From Flavobacterium psychrotrophum (GTDB lineage: Bacteria > Bacteroidota > Bacteroidia > Flavobacteriales > Flavobacteriaceae): a stretch of DNA of 64,000 nt. The notes under the pieces are model-generated. The model was given only the letters and a program-made list of their open reading frames with translations. It searched no databases and had not been told where the DNA came from. The translations under genes were made by a program, and so were the position numbers. The stretch is taken from positions 4,712,001 through 4,776,000 of the forward strand of contig NZ_CP031557.1 of the NCBI RefSeq assembly GCF_003403075.1. Reading direction: 5' to 3'. Positions 55,310-62,874 of the stretch are shown one piece after another (position 1 is the stretch's first letter; every line of letters begins with the position of its first letter).

Positions 55310-55522
55310 ATGAAAAAAGTTGTTTTAAGCCTAGCTCTTGTTGCGGTACTTGGTCTTTCATTCACATCATGTAAGAAAGCTGAAACTGAAGCTACTGAAG
55401 GTGCTGACACTACAGTTGTTGTTGAAGAAACTACAGCTCCAGTAGCTGATACTGTTGCTGTTGATACTACAGCTGCTGCTGCAGATACTACAGCTGCTGC
55501 TCCAGTTGCTCCTGCTCACTAG
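55310..55522 (+). CDS. Small Ala/Thr-rich lipoprotein, probably abundant
   Basis: 70-residue predicted lipoprotein: signal LVAVLGLSFTSC with lipidated Cys21, then a mature part of only 49 residues composed almost wholly of Ala, Thr, Val, Asp, Glu and Pro (ETTAPVADTVAVDTTAAA, APVAPAH). No fold is expected. The tail repeats (APVADT, DTTAAA) resemble the end of the DUF4878-like lipoprotein at 3535. An ideal promoter, nearly uniform T-ending codons (GCT, ACT, GTT) and a strong terminator point to high expression as a single gene. Function unknown; it could be a surface or periplasmic filler like small Lpp-type proteins. Confidence 0.85.
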   Translation: MKKVVLSLALVAVLGLSFTSCKKAETEATEGADTTVVVEETTAPVADTVAVDTTAAAADTTAAAPVAPAH

Positions 55523-55544
55523 TAGACGGACACAAAAAGCATTA

Positions 55545-55569
55545 GAAAGCCACGCTCAGCGTGGCTTTT
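55545..55569 (+). terminator. Strong rho-independent terminator
   Basis: Stem GAAAGCCACGC / GCGTGGCTTTT around a TCA loop (55545-55555, 55559-55569). Confidence 0.9.
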
Positions 55570-55745
55570 CTTGTTTTATTGAGATTGACTTAACTAAGCA
55601 ATTCTGTGTAATGTCCTGAGGCAGGTAAACACATTCGCAAGGTTTAGTAATTTACCTGCTTAATCTGGCCAGCTAATACTTTTCAGGAGGTAGATTATAC
55701 ATATTTGTGGCATTGGCAGAGTATTAAATGCACAAATCTTAAATT

Positions 55746-55762
55746 GCAATATTCAATATTGC
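55746..55762. promoter_or_regulatory. 17-bp palindrome, possible operator of the AraC-family gene
   Basis: GCAATATTCAATATTGC is a perfect palindrome around a central C, 84 bases before the regulator's start. Binding is a guess from symmetry and position. Confidence 0.35.
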
Positions 55763-55846
55763 CAGATATTTAAAAATGAGGGTCTAATTCTTGTTGTGTA
55801 AGGTTATTCGTAAAAATCAGTATTTTTATGGCTTAGTAAAAGTGCC

Positions 55847-56668
55847 TTGAAAACAGTTTCTTTACCCCACCCTAATACGTTATTAGCTATAGAGCCACTG
55901 GATTATGATAATCCTTATGATTTTCATACGGCGCACCGGCATGATTATTTTGAGATTATTTTAATTACACACCAGGGTGGCTACCAGTTTATTGACTTTT
56001 CTAAATATGAACTAAAAGCCGCTGAAGTATATGTGGTTTATCCGGGGCAAATTCATTTACTGGAGCGCAGCGGTGCGCAGGGTATGGTTATCCAGTTTAA
56101 AAAAGAGGTGTTCGATTTTATATTTCCTATAAAGCATTATCAACTGTACATTGAAAATCCGGCAATACTTTTATCGGCTGGTCAGTTTTCACATATTTAT
56201 AGCCTGGCAGATAATATTCGTGGTTTAATGCAGATAGAAAACCTTTCGCACTTGTCTATCTACAAAGCCTATAGTTATCTTCAGATATTGCTCATTTCTT
56301 TAATCGAGCAGGATTTAGGAAAAAATATAGCCGTCGAAAATAATTTTGCAAGCCACTTTATCTCGCTGTTAGGCCAGAATATTTACACTAAAAGAAAGGT
56401 TATTGAGTATGCGGAGCTGTTGGGTTGCAGTACAGACAGGCTTACGGTGTTTTGCAAAAACAGTTTTGGCAAAACGCCTCTAAAGCTTATACACGAAGAG
56501 TTGTTGCTCGAGATAAGGAGACTAATGCTACTAAACCAACTCTCGCTTAAAGAAATTGCCTTTCGGCTTAATTTTGACAGTCCGGCAAATTTTAGTGCGT
56601 TTATAAAATCTGCTACAAATAAAACACCTGCTGAACTACAGGCAGAACTCATTAAGAATTACAAATAA
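55847..56668 (+). CDS. AraC-family transcription regulator
   Basis: 273 residues. The N-terminal part is a cupin-like sensor (HRHDYFEIILITHQGGYQFIDF, EVYVVYPGQIHLLE), and the C-terminal 100 residues are the double HTH of AraC proteins (VIEYAELLGCSTDRLTVFCK, FGKTPLKLIHEELLLEIRRLML, LKEIAFRLNFDSPANFSAFI). The start appears to be TTG at 55847; the nearest ATG upstream runs at once into a stop. The effector is unknown. It is followed by a T9SS cargo gene 116 bases away on the same strand, which may be a target. Confidence 0.93.
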   Translation: MKTVSLPHPNTLLAIEPLDYDNPYDFHTAHRHDYFEIILITHQGGYQFIDFSKYELKAAEVYVVYPGQIHLLERSGAQGMVIQFKKEVFDFIFPIKHYQLYIENPAILLSAGQFSHIYSLADNIRGLMQIENLSHLSIYKAYSYLQILLISLIEQDLGKNIAVENNFASHFISLLGQNIYTKRKVIEYAELLGCSTDRLTVFCKNSFGKTPLKLIHEELLLEIRRLMLLNQLSLKEIAFRLNFDSPANFSAFIKSATNKTPAELQAELIKNYK

Positions 56669-56784
56669 CTGAATTTAAGTATTAAAGCTTCAAATTCATA
56701 ATTGTTTGCGTTTTTTTCATAACTAAAATTCTATTCGTTAAGAATACTTTTGATGTATTACTAATGGAATAAAAAAAATGTAAA

Positions 56785-57663
56785 ATGAAAAGAAAATTAC
56801 TCACTCTCCTGCTGATGACCGTTGCATGGGCAGGAAACGCACAATTACAAAACCTTGATTTTGAATTATGGGATACACCTATTTCTGAAGATCAAATGCT
56901 AAACCTACCTTCTGGCTGGTGGTGGAGCAGTGGCCTGGCATCGCAGGTTGGAGGGTACTTTATGTACCCACCTGTTACCGATGCTCAAAATAATTCTTAT
57001 GCGCTTAAGCTTAGTGTATGGTATACTTATGTTAAAGATGTTGCGATACAATCTGCGCCAATACATTCACGCCCGGCTTCACTGTCCGGCTATTATAAAT
57101 ATACAGATAATGTGCTTACAAACGGTATGGATTTTATAGATGATGTGGCGCAGGTAAGTATATATCTTACAAAATGGAATGACGTTGTGAGCAAGAATGA
57201 TACTATAGGGCAGGGTGTGGTGGATTTGGATGCCAGCCAAAGCTACAAGCGCTTTTATGTGCCAATACAGTACTATAGTGATGAAACTCCGGATACAGTC
57301 AAGGTGATACTAGATCCTTCTAAGGTAAAAAGAACAGTCGATTTTGAATATTTTGCGCCGGGACTTGGTATCTCATCTTACTTTACTGTAGATAATTTGG
57401 AGCTAAGAGAATCCTCTTTAAGTAATCCTGTAAATAAAGGTGATGATATAAGTATTTATCCTAATCCGGTTCAGGATATGCTCAATATCGCTGGCTTTAC
57501 AGGTACGGTTTCTGTTTTTGACACTATGGGTAAAAAAGCAATTTCTGATCAAAATGTACTATCGGGTAAAACATTGCCTGTGGCGCATCTGTCTAAAGGT
57601 ATCTATTATGTACAACTTCAGGATGAAACTAAAACAAGTTGGCAAAAAATTGTTAAGCAGTAG
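56785..57663 (+). CDS. PCMD-like secreted protein with type IX sorting domain
   Basis: 292-residue exported protein. Signal peptide ends WAGNAQ. The body begins LQNLDFELWDTP and SGWWWSSG, and resembles the PCMD (putative carbohydrate metabolism) beta-sandwich domain (about 20-210). The last 75 residues are a type A Por secretion tail: ISIYPNPVQDMLNI, GKTLPVAHLSKGIYYVQL and terminal WQKIVKQ. The protein should pass the outer membrane by type IX secretion and be released or attached. Carbohydrate binding is a guess. A -7 element TACTTTTG is at 56745-56752. A bidirectional terminator follows. Confidence 0.9.
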   Translation: MKRKLLTLLLMTVAWAGNAQLQNLDFELWDTPISEDQMLNLPSGWWWSSGLASQVGGYFMYPPVTDAQNNSYALKLSVWYTYVKDVAIQSAPIHSRPASLSGYYKYTDNVLTNGMDFIDDVAQVSIYLTKWNDVVSKNDTIGQGVVDLDASQSYKRFYVPIQYYSDETPDTVKVILDPSKVKRTVDFEYFAPGLGISSYFTVDNLELRESSLSNPVNKGDDISIYPNPVQDMLNIAGFTGTVSVFDTMGKKAISDQNVLSGKTLPVAHLSKGIYYVQLQDETKTSWQKIVKQ

Positions 57664-57694
57664 ATTTATATGGTTTTAACTACTGTTTTAATAA

Positions 57695-57722
57695 AGAAAG
57701 CCCGCGTGCAGGCGGGCTTTCT
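57695..57722. terminator. Bidirectional terminator
   Basis: Stem AGAAAGCCCGC / GCGGGCTTTCT (57695-57705, 57712-57722) between converging genes. Confidence 0.88.
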
Positions 57723-57740
57723 GTTTTGTATCGGCTTGAT

Positions 57741-58196
57741 TTATTCTTCGCCTGCTACTATTTTAGCAGCACTGCGGTATAAAAATGTACCGTGTATGTT
57801 TCTGCGGGCAAAACGCGCCGGAGATTCTGCATTTACCATTTTAATGTAAGTAGCTTTTGGTACGCCAAAATATTCATAATTGTGTCCGTCAGCAAAGTTG
57901 ATATACAATACCTGGTTGTCAAAATAAAATTCGCGAATTTGCTGCGTAGTTGTAGTAGCAATATATTCAGCTTTTGTTTTTTCAAGAGTTTCAGGTGCTA
58001 TGCTTACTAAAAAGTGGTATGCTTCTATAACAGATGTACTTCTTTCTTCGGCAGCAAGCCTTTCAGCCTCGTCAGCAATAGTGTCAGGGTGGTGGTCCTT
58101 CATACTGTTCCTGTAAATAGTTTTAAGCTCTTTTAGAGTTGCTGTCTTGGTAACGTCGAGTAGTTTTCTGTACTCAACAATCTTTTTCATATTCAT
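57741..58196 (-). CDS. J-domain/KTSC fusion protein
   Basis: 151 residues in two parts. Residues 5-70 look like a DnaJ J-domain (YRKLLDVTKTATLKELKTIY, HHPD with His36-Pro37-Asp38, then AYHFLV), which should contact DnaK. Residues about 86-148 are a KTSC domain (NYEYFGVPKATYIKMVNAES, RRNIHGTFLYRS), a small domain of unknown role often found with nucleic acid or stress proteins. Met1 or Met3 may be the start. A full consensus promoter lies at 58251-58279. Convergent with the T9SS cargo gene. Confidence 0.88.
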   Translation of the reverse strand: MNMKKIVEYRKLLDVTKTATLKELKTIYRNSMKDHHPDTIADEAERLAAEERSTSVIEAYHFLVSIAPETLEKTKAEYIATTTTQQIREFYFDNQVLYINFADGHNYEYFGVPKATYIKMVNAESPARFARRNIHGTFLYRSAAKIVAGEE

Positions 58197-58250
58197 AATA
58201 CTGTATTTTCTTTCGATAAAGCCACTGTTTAGGCGGTGCTAAAATTTGCG

Positions 58251-58279
58251 CAAAGGTAATACTATATGTTTAAAATCAA
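58251..58279 (-). promoter_or_regulatory. Bacteroidota-type promoter of the J-domain/KTSC gene
   Basis: On the minus strand TTG (58277-58279), 18-base spacer, TACCTTTG (58251-58258). Confidence 0.7.
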
Positions 58280-58360
58280 ATGATTTAAGTAAAGCTTTGT
58301 AAAATATTTCGTTTTTATTAACGCTGTGGTAATGTGAGAAGTAAAAATTGAAGGCAAATA

Positions 58361-58388
58361 AAAAGCCTTTGAAGACTCAAAGGCTTTT
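58361..58388 (-). terminator. Terminator of the tRNA-Phe pair
   Basis: Stem AAAAGCCTTTG / CAAAGGCTTTT (58361-58371, 58378-58388); on the minus strand a short T run follows. Confidence 0.82.
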
Positions 58389-58399
58389 GTCAATTTTTG

Positions 58400-58472
58400 T
58401 GGTACCTCCAGGAATCGAACCAGGGACACATGGATTTTCAGTCCATTGCTCTACCAACTGAGCTAAGGTACC
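58400..58472 (-). tRNA. tRNA-Phe (GAA), copy 2
   Basis: Read on the minus strand the gene gives a 7-base acceptor stem (GGTACCT/AGGTACC), D arm GCTCAGTTGGTAGAGC, anticodon loop CTGAAAA (anticodon GAA), a 5-base variable region and a T arm with TTCGATT. The discriminator A is at 58400; CCA is not encoded. The T stem CCTGG/CCTGG has a T-T mismatch in its middle pair. Identical over 73 bases to the copy at 58527. Confidence 0.97.
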
Positions 58473-58498
58473 TTGTAATAAATGTACTTTTTAAAAAG

Positions 58499-58525
58499 AA
58501 AACCCACTCAGTGTAAGTGGGTTTT
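58499..58525 (-). terminator. Hairpin between the two tRNA-Phe genes
   Basis: Stem AAAACCCACT / AGTGGGTTTT (58499-58508, 58516-58525), followed on the minus strand by CTTTTTAA. It may end part of the transcripts or mark the tRNA processing gap. Confidence 0.75.
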
Positions 58526-58526
58526 G

Positions 58527-58599
58527 TGGTACCTCCAGGAATCGAACCAGGGACACATGGATTTTCAGTCCATTGCTCTACCAACTGAGCTAAGGTACC
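58527..58599 (-). tRNA. tRNA-Phe (GAA), copy 1
   Basis: Same cloverleaf and anticodon GAA as the gene at 58400, including the T-T mismatch in the T stem and lack of encoded CCA. It is the promoter-proximal copy; a TTG-N19-TATATTTG promoter lies about 60 bases upstream. Confidence 0.97.
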
Positions 58600-58661
58600 A
58601 GTACTTATTACATCACAAACCCTTATTTTATTAAGGCGTTCACTGAACTTGTTTGCGGGTG

Positions 58662-58691
58662 CAAATATAGAACCATTTTTATATTATCCAA
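58662..58691 (-). promoter_or_regulatory. Promoter of the tRNA-Phe pair
   Basis: On the minus strand TTG (58689-58691), 19-base spacer, TATATTTG (58662-58669). Confidence 0.7.
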
Positions 58692-58744
58692 AACAATCTT
58701 AAAAAAAAATCAATTACTATCTTTGCCGCATCAATAAATACGAA

Positions 58745-59479
58745 ATGCTTTTAGCCGTAGACATAGGCAATACAAAAATCAAATTAGCTGTTTTTGAGGG
58801 TGCTGCCCTGTTACAGCGTTTTTCTTTTGGCAAGGAAGAGGCTGTTGCCGGGGTTGAAAATATTTTTTTAACCTGCCCTCAAATTACTCACAGCATCCTT
58901 TCTGTAGTAGGAAAAGAAGACGATGAGCTGTTTTTGCTGTTAAAAAAACAGACTGCAGTTATTGCTGTTAGCCATGCTTTGACATTTCCGTTTATTAATA
59001 AGTACGCCACACCTGCTACATTGGGCATCGACAGGATGGTACTTGCTGCCGGGGCAGTACTGCAATATCCTGCACAAAACAGGCTGGTAATAGATGCAGG
59101 TACGTGCATAACTTACGATTTTACAGATGCAGCAGATAACTATTTAGGTGGGGCTATTTCTCCCGGCCTGCAATTAAGATATAATGCCATGCACACTTTT
59201 ACGGCAAAACTTCCGTTGTTATATCCGGAAATGCCACAAAATTACATAGGTAATTCCACGGCACAGAGTATGCACGTGGGTGCCACTTATGGGTTGCTGC
59301 ATGAAATTGAGGGCTTTATAAATACTTATGTTCAAGATTATCAGCAGCTAACAGTTATATTGACAGGAGGAGATGCCGAATTTTTGGCTAAACGATTAAA
59401 AAACACCATATTTGCCAATTCAAATTTCCTGCTGGAAAGCCTGAACCATTTATTTTTATATACAATAAACCACAAATGA
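58745..59479 (+). CDS. coaX: Type III pantothenate kinase
   Basis: First enzyme of coenzyme A synthesis, acetate-kinase-like fold. 244 residues with the ATP loop LLAVDIGNTKIKLAVFEG, the pantothenate region PATLGIDRMVLAAGA, the catalytic-base stretch NRLVIDAGTCITYDF and GGAISPGLQLRYNAMH, followed by LTGGDAEFLAKRL. Length is normal. TATCTTTG at 58718-58725 is the -7 element. Its stop overlaps the start of the next gene by 4 bases (ATGA), so it heads a tightly packed operon running to the CNNM-type gene. Confidence 0.96.
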   Translation: MLLAVDIGNTKIKLAVFEGAALLQRFSFGKEEAVAGVENIFLTCPQITHSILSVVGKEDDELFLLLKKQTAVIAVSHALTFPFINKYATPATLGIDRMVLAAGAVLQYPAQNRLVIDAGTCITYDFTDAADNYLGGAISPGLQLRYNAMHTFTAKLPLLYPEMPQNYIGNSTAQSMHVGATYGLLHEIEGFINTYVQDYQQLTVILTGGDAEFLAKRLKNTIFANSNFLLESLNHLFLYTINHK

Positions 59480-60744
59480 TAAAACAGATTATTGCCGGCC
59501 TTTGCCTTTTGCTTTCAAGCGTAGCGTTTTCACAGGAAAACAATGCTTCACCATACTCGTTTTACGGTATTGGAGACCAGAAGTTTAAAGGAACGGCAGA
59601 GAACAGGAGTATGGGCGGCCTGGGTGTATTGCCGGATAGCATACACATTAACCTGCAAAACCCCGCTTCTTATGGTGCGCTTAAGCTTACTACATTTAGC
59701 GTAGGTGCAACTACCTCCAAAACAAGTTTAGCTACCAGTGCAGAAAGTACAAATGCCGGCCGTACCACGGTAGATTATATAGCGGTGGCGCTACCATTTA
59801 AAAAAATTGGTGTTGCCTTTGGTATTATGCCATACACCTCTGTGGGGTACCGCATTAAAGATTCGGTTCCTAATACAGAAGATAACCTGTACCGCGAACG
59901 CAAGTTTGATGGTAGTGGTGGCCTTAACCGTGTATTTGCAGGGGCATCTTACAAGGTTACTAAAAACCTGGCGGTTGGAGCAGATTTTAATTACTACTTT
60001 GGTAGTATTGAGACAAAATCTATTGTGCGGATATTAAATCAAAGTATTCAATATCCTACCAGGGAAGTAAATAGTGGCGATTATAATGCAGTTGCTGTTA
60101 ATTTTGGTGCATTTTATCAGGCTAATATCAATAAAAAGTATACCTGGACTACAAGTGCTACATATACGCCCGAAGCAAAGATAAATGGTACTACAAAAAG
60201 GGTTACTGCAACCATATCAGAAGCAAACGATTCTGAAACTGTTATTGAAGACCGTGAGCAGACTCTTCCCGGTACTGATATGAAAATGGCTTCTAAGATT
60301 ACTGTTGGCTCAGGTTTTGGTGAAGACAGAAAATGGTTTGTGGGTGCAGAATTTAGCAGTATAGGAAATGATAAACTAAGTAACCGTTATCCGGGGCTTA
60401 ATAATGTATCTTTCGAAAAAGGATCGCGTTTTTCATTAGGCGGCTACTATATACCAAAGTATTACTCGTTTACCAGTTACCTGAGCAGGGTTACTTACAG
60501 GGCGGGTTTACGTTATGAAAAATCAGGGCTTGTTATAAACAACCAGGATATTAATGATTATGCTGTTAGCCTTGGTTTTGGGTTACCTTTAAGCGGAACA
60601 ATAGGCAGCTCTAACCTGAATATAGGGTTAGAATACGGGCAGCGTGGTACTAAAACTGCCGGTTTAATACAGGAAAAATATTTTAACCTCTTTATAGGCC
60701 TTTCATTAAATGACAGGTGGTTTGTGAAGCGTAAATATGAATAA
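59476..60744 (+). CDS. Outer-membrane beta-barrel protein, FadL-like fold
   Basis: 422 residues; signal peptide ends VAFSQE. The mature start ASPYSFYGIGDQKFKGTAENRSMGGLGV and INLQNPASYGAL resembles the N-terminal hatch and NPA motif of FadL/OmpP1-like barrels, and the rest alternates in barrel strands, ending in DRWFVKRKYE rather than a terminal aromatic residue. Substrate unknown. It overlaps coaX by 4 bases and lies upstream of a TPR protein and lptC, so it is co-expressed with envelope genes. In flavobacteria this order is conserved as far as I recall. Confidence 0.85.
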   Translation: MIKQIIAGLCLLLSSVAFSQENNASPYSFYGIGDQKFKGTAENRSMGGLGVLPDSIHINLQNPASYGALKLTTFSVGATTSKTSLATSAESTNAGRTTVDYIAVALPFKKIGVAFGIMPYTSVGYRIKDSVPNTEDNLYRERKFDGSGGLNRVFAGASYKVTKNLAVGADFNYYFGSIETKSIVRILNQSIQYPTREVNSGDYNAVAVNFGAFYQANINKKYTWTTSATYTPEAKINGTTKRVTATISEANDSETVIEDREQTLPGTDMKMASKITVGSGFGEDRKWFVGAEFSSIGNDKLSNRYPGLNNVSFEKGSRFSLGGYYIPKYYSFTSYLSRVTYRAGLRYEKSGLVINNQDINDYAVSLGFGLPLSGTIGSSNLNIGLEYGQRGTKTAGLIQEKYFNLFIGLSLNDRWFVKRKYE

Positions 60745-60765
60745 ACGTTTTAAAAGTAAGTGATT

Positions 60766-62130
60766 ATGAAAATACATCAAAAGGCATTATTAGTAGCGGC
60801 CGGTTTTTTAGCGCTTACGGCCTCTGCACAGGATAAGTGTAAAAAGGCTTATGAGTTGCTAAAAGAAAAAACAACGGCACAAGCTTATGATGAGGCACTT
60901 GTTTTTTTGGCTACACTACGAAAAGATTGCCCTAAATATGATGTAGGCCTGTATGATGCAGGAGACAAGTTACTTACATATAAATTTGAAACTACACGTG
61001 CAGATGCAGATAAGGCTAAGATTGCAGATGATCTTGTAAAGCTTTATAACGAGCAGCAAAATAATTTTCCGGGTAGCGGCGCTGCTATTAAAAAGGCACT
61101 TTTTCTTCATAGAAATGCTAAAGCGACCGATGCCGAAGTATATAAGGTACTTGATGCTGCATTTGTGTCTAACAGTACGCTGTTTACAGATTATAATGCA
61201 CTCGAACTTTATTTTAACCTGAGTCTTAAGCAATATGAGGCGGGTACACTGTCTCCGGATGCCTTTATTAAAAGATATGGTGATATTGTGGCGCAGGTTG
61301 CTGCCGCAAAACAGGGCATTGCCGATAAGAGATCTCAATTACAAAAAAAACAGGAAGACGGCGCAGTACTCGAAGTTCCTGAAAACGCATACCTTGCAGA
61401 AACAAAATCCAGCGAAGATGCGCTTGACGCTGTGGCTGATAATATGGCAAAACAGGGTTCGGCTATTTTTAGCTGTTCAAAACTGGAAGCTTATTACAAC
61501 GAAAGTTTTGAGAAGAAGCATGATGATGTTGCCTGGATAAGAGGAATGGTAAATTCGCTTAAAGCGGCAAAGTGTGCTAAAAGTGCCTTGCTGTTTAATG
61601 GTATAGAGATATTGTACAAAGCGAATCCTACTTATGCTGCAACCTATGATATGGGATATTATTCTCAAAAGAAAGGAGATGCTAAAGGGGCCATAAAATA
61701 TTATGAGGAGGCAGCTGCAAAGCAGCCCGATGTTAAAAAAAAGGCAGAGTTGTATATGGAAATAGCAGCCTTGTATCGATCTGCTGATAAAGTAAAGGCT
61801 AAAGAATTTGCGCTTATGGCTGCTTCTGCAAATGTCAAATTTGGTAGGCCATACCTTTTTATTGCAGAAATGTACAGAAGTGTTTCTTCTAAAGAATGCG
61901 GATTGGGCGATTTTGAAAAGAAAGCGCTTGTTTGGGCTGCTATTGATATGCTTAAAAAAGCTGAAGAAGCTGATGCAAAACTGGTTGCTACCGTAACTAA
62001 ATTGAAAGAAGAATATTCTAAAAATATACCAACCAAAAAAGAAGCAAAAGTAGCTAAGAAAAGTAAAGGAGATGTAATTACCTATGGCTGCTGGATAAAT
62101 GAAACTGTAACATTACCTAAGCTTAAATAA
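60766..62130 (+). CDS. Exported tetratricopeptide-repeat protein
   Basis: 454 residues; signal peptide ends TASAQDK. The rest is helical, with TPR-type pairs most visible at about 285-380 (YDMGYYSQKKGDAKGAIKYY, AELYMEIAALYRSADKVKA) and a Lys-rich region near the C-terminus followed by GDVITYGCWINETVTLPKLK. The start is ATG 60766; the frame opens at a GTG two codons earlier. TPR proteins hold protein partners; in the periplasm next to lptC it may serve envelope assembly, which is inference. Its stop shares one base with the start of lptC. Confidence 0.87.
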   Translation: MKIHQKALLVAAGFLALTASAQDKCKKAYELLKEKTTAQAYDEALVFLATLRKDCPKYDVGLYDAGDKLLTYKFETTRADADKAKIADDLVKLYNEQQNNFPGSGAAIKKALFLHRNAKATDAEVYKVLDAAFVSNSTLFTDYNALELYFNLSLKQYEAGTLSPDAFIKRYGDIVAQVAAAKQGIADKRSQLQKKQEDGAVLEVPENAYLAETKSSEDALDAVADNMAKQGSAIFSCSKLEAYYNESFEKKHDDVAWIRGMVNSLKAAKCAKSALLFNGIEILYKANPTYAATYDMGYYSQKKGDAKGAIKYYEEAAAKQPDVKKKAELYMEIAALYRSADKVKAKEFALMAASANVKFGRPYLFIAEMYRSVSSKECGLGDFEKKALVWAAIDMLKKAEEADAKLVATVTKLKEEYSKNIPTKKEAKVAKKSKGDVITYGCWINETVTLPKLK

Positions 62131-62681
62131 TGCGCATACTGGCTAAAATATTTTTTTTTATGGTAGTGGCGTTGCCGGTACTTTTTTCATGCGAAAGTAA
62201 TTTTCATGATGTGAAGCGTATAAACAGTGTTGCGTTTAACCCTGTAGGCGAGTCTGAAGATATAAATCTTAAATATACAGATTCCGGTAAGGTAAAGGCG
62301 GGCATGACCAGTCCGCTGATGCTTGATTTTACGCAGCTTGATTATGGCTTTAATGAATTTCCTAAAGGTGTAAAGATCACGCTTTATGATACTAACGGAA
62401 ATAAAACCTATATTGAGGCTAATTACGGTATACGTTATGAAGGCACTGATGTAATGGACCTGAAAGGTAATGTAAGGATTTCTACCGATGATGGTAAATT
62501 GCTTACTACAGAGCAGTTGTATTACGACCAAAAGAACGAATGGTTTTATACAGAGCAGTATTTTAACTACCGCGATAGCCAGGGCAATAACCTGGAAGGG
62601 CCGGGGCTGGACTGTAGTAAAGATTTTAAAGTGTTTAATGTGCAGCGTAGTAAAGGTGCTGCTAATCAATTAAAAACATAG
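62130..62681 (+). CDS. lptC: LptC-like lipopolysaccharide export protein (lipoprotein form)
   Basis: 183 residues forming one beta-jellyroll of the LptC/OstA type: the periplasmic bridge passing LPS from the inner-membrane ABC transporter to LptA and LptD. Typical segments are FNPVGESEDINLKYTDSGKV, YGFNEFPKGVKITLYD, YIEANYGIRYEG, MDLKGNVRISTDDGKLLTTEQLYYD and FYTEQYFNYRD. Instead of the E. coli membrane helix it has a lipobox (VLFSC, Cys21), the form usual in Bacteroidota. ATG overlaps the TPR gene stop by one base; a tiny membrane protein gene follows 2 bases later. Confidence 0.92.
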   Translation: MRILAKIFFFMVVALPVLFSCESNFHDVKRINSVAFNPVGESEDINLKYTDSGKVKAGMTSPLMLDFTQLDYGFNEFPKGVKITLYDTNGNKTYIEANYGIRYEGTDVMDLKGNVRISTDDGKLLTTEQLYYDQKNEWFYTEQYFNYRDSQGNNLEGPGLDCSKDFKVFNVQRSKGAANQLKT

Positions 62682-62683
62682 CA

Positions 62684-62869
62684 ATGGCTTATTTTAAATA
62701 TATACCTTACCTGTTTCTGCTTATAACTTTACTGTTTATTATAGAGGCTGTTAGTAAGTATAACGAAGGCTCAGATCCGTTACCATACATACTTCTTGCG
62801 GTATGTGGTGTGGCTATGTTTTTCGTAAGGAGAAATTCATACAAACGTTACCAGGAGCCTAAAAAATAA
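62684..62869 (+). CDS. Small two-span membrane protein between lptC and the CNNM gene
   Basis: 61 residues with two hydrophobic segments (about 5-23 and 33-48) linked by KYNEGSDPLP and ending in a basic tail RRNSYKRYQEPKK, so both ends are probably cytoplasmic. It starts 2 bases after lptC and ends 5 bases before the next gene, which shows that it is a real, co-translated gene. No known domain. Position suggests an envelope role only. Confidence 0.8.
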   Translation: MAYFKYIPYLFLLITLLFIIEAVSKYNEGSDPLPYILLAVCGVAMFFVRRNSYKRYQEPKK

Positions 62870-62874
62870 ACACT

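Larger units (their letters stand above)
55523..55846. other. 324-bp intergenic region with a palindrome before an AraC gene
   Basis: After the terminator (55545-55569) the region is AT-rich with no gene. It contains the exact palindrome at 55746-55762 and a -7-like TATTTTTA just before the AraC-family start. Confidence 0.6.
58197..58744. other. 548-bp region with two tRNA genes and three promoters
   Basis: Contains the J-domain gene promoter, two tRNA-Phe genes each followed by a terminator on the minus strand, their promoter, and the -7 element of coaX (TATCTTTG, 58718-58725, plus strand). No protein gene is seen. Confidence 0.75.
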
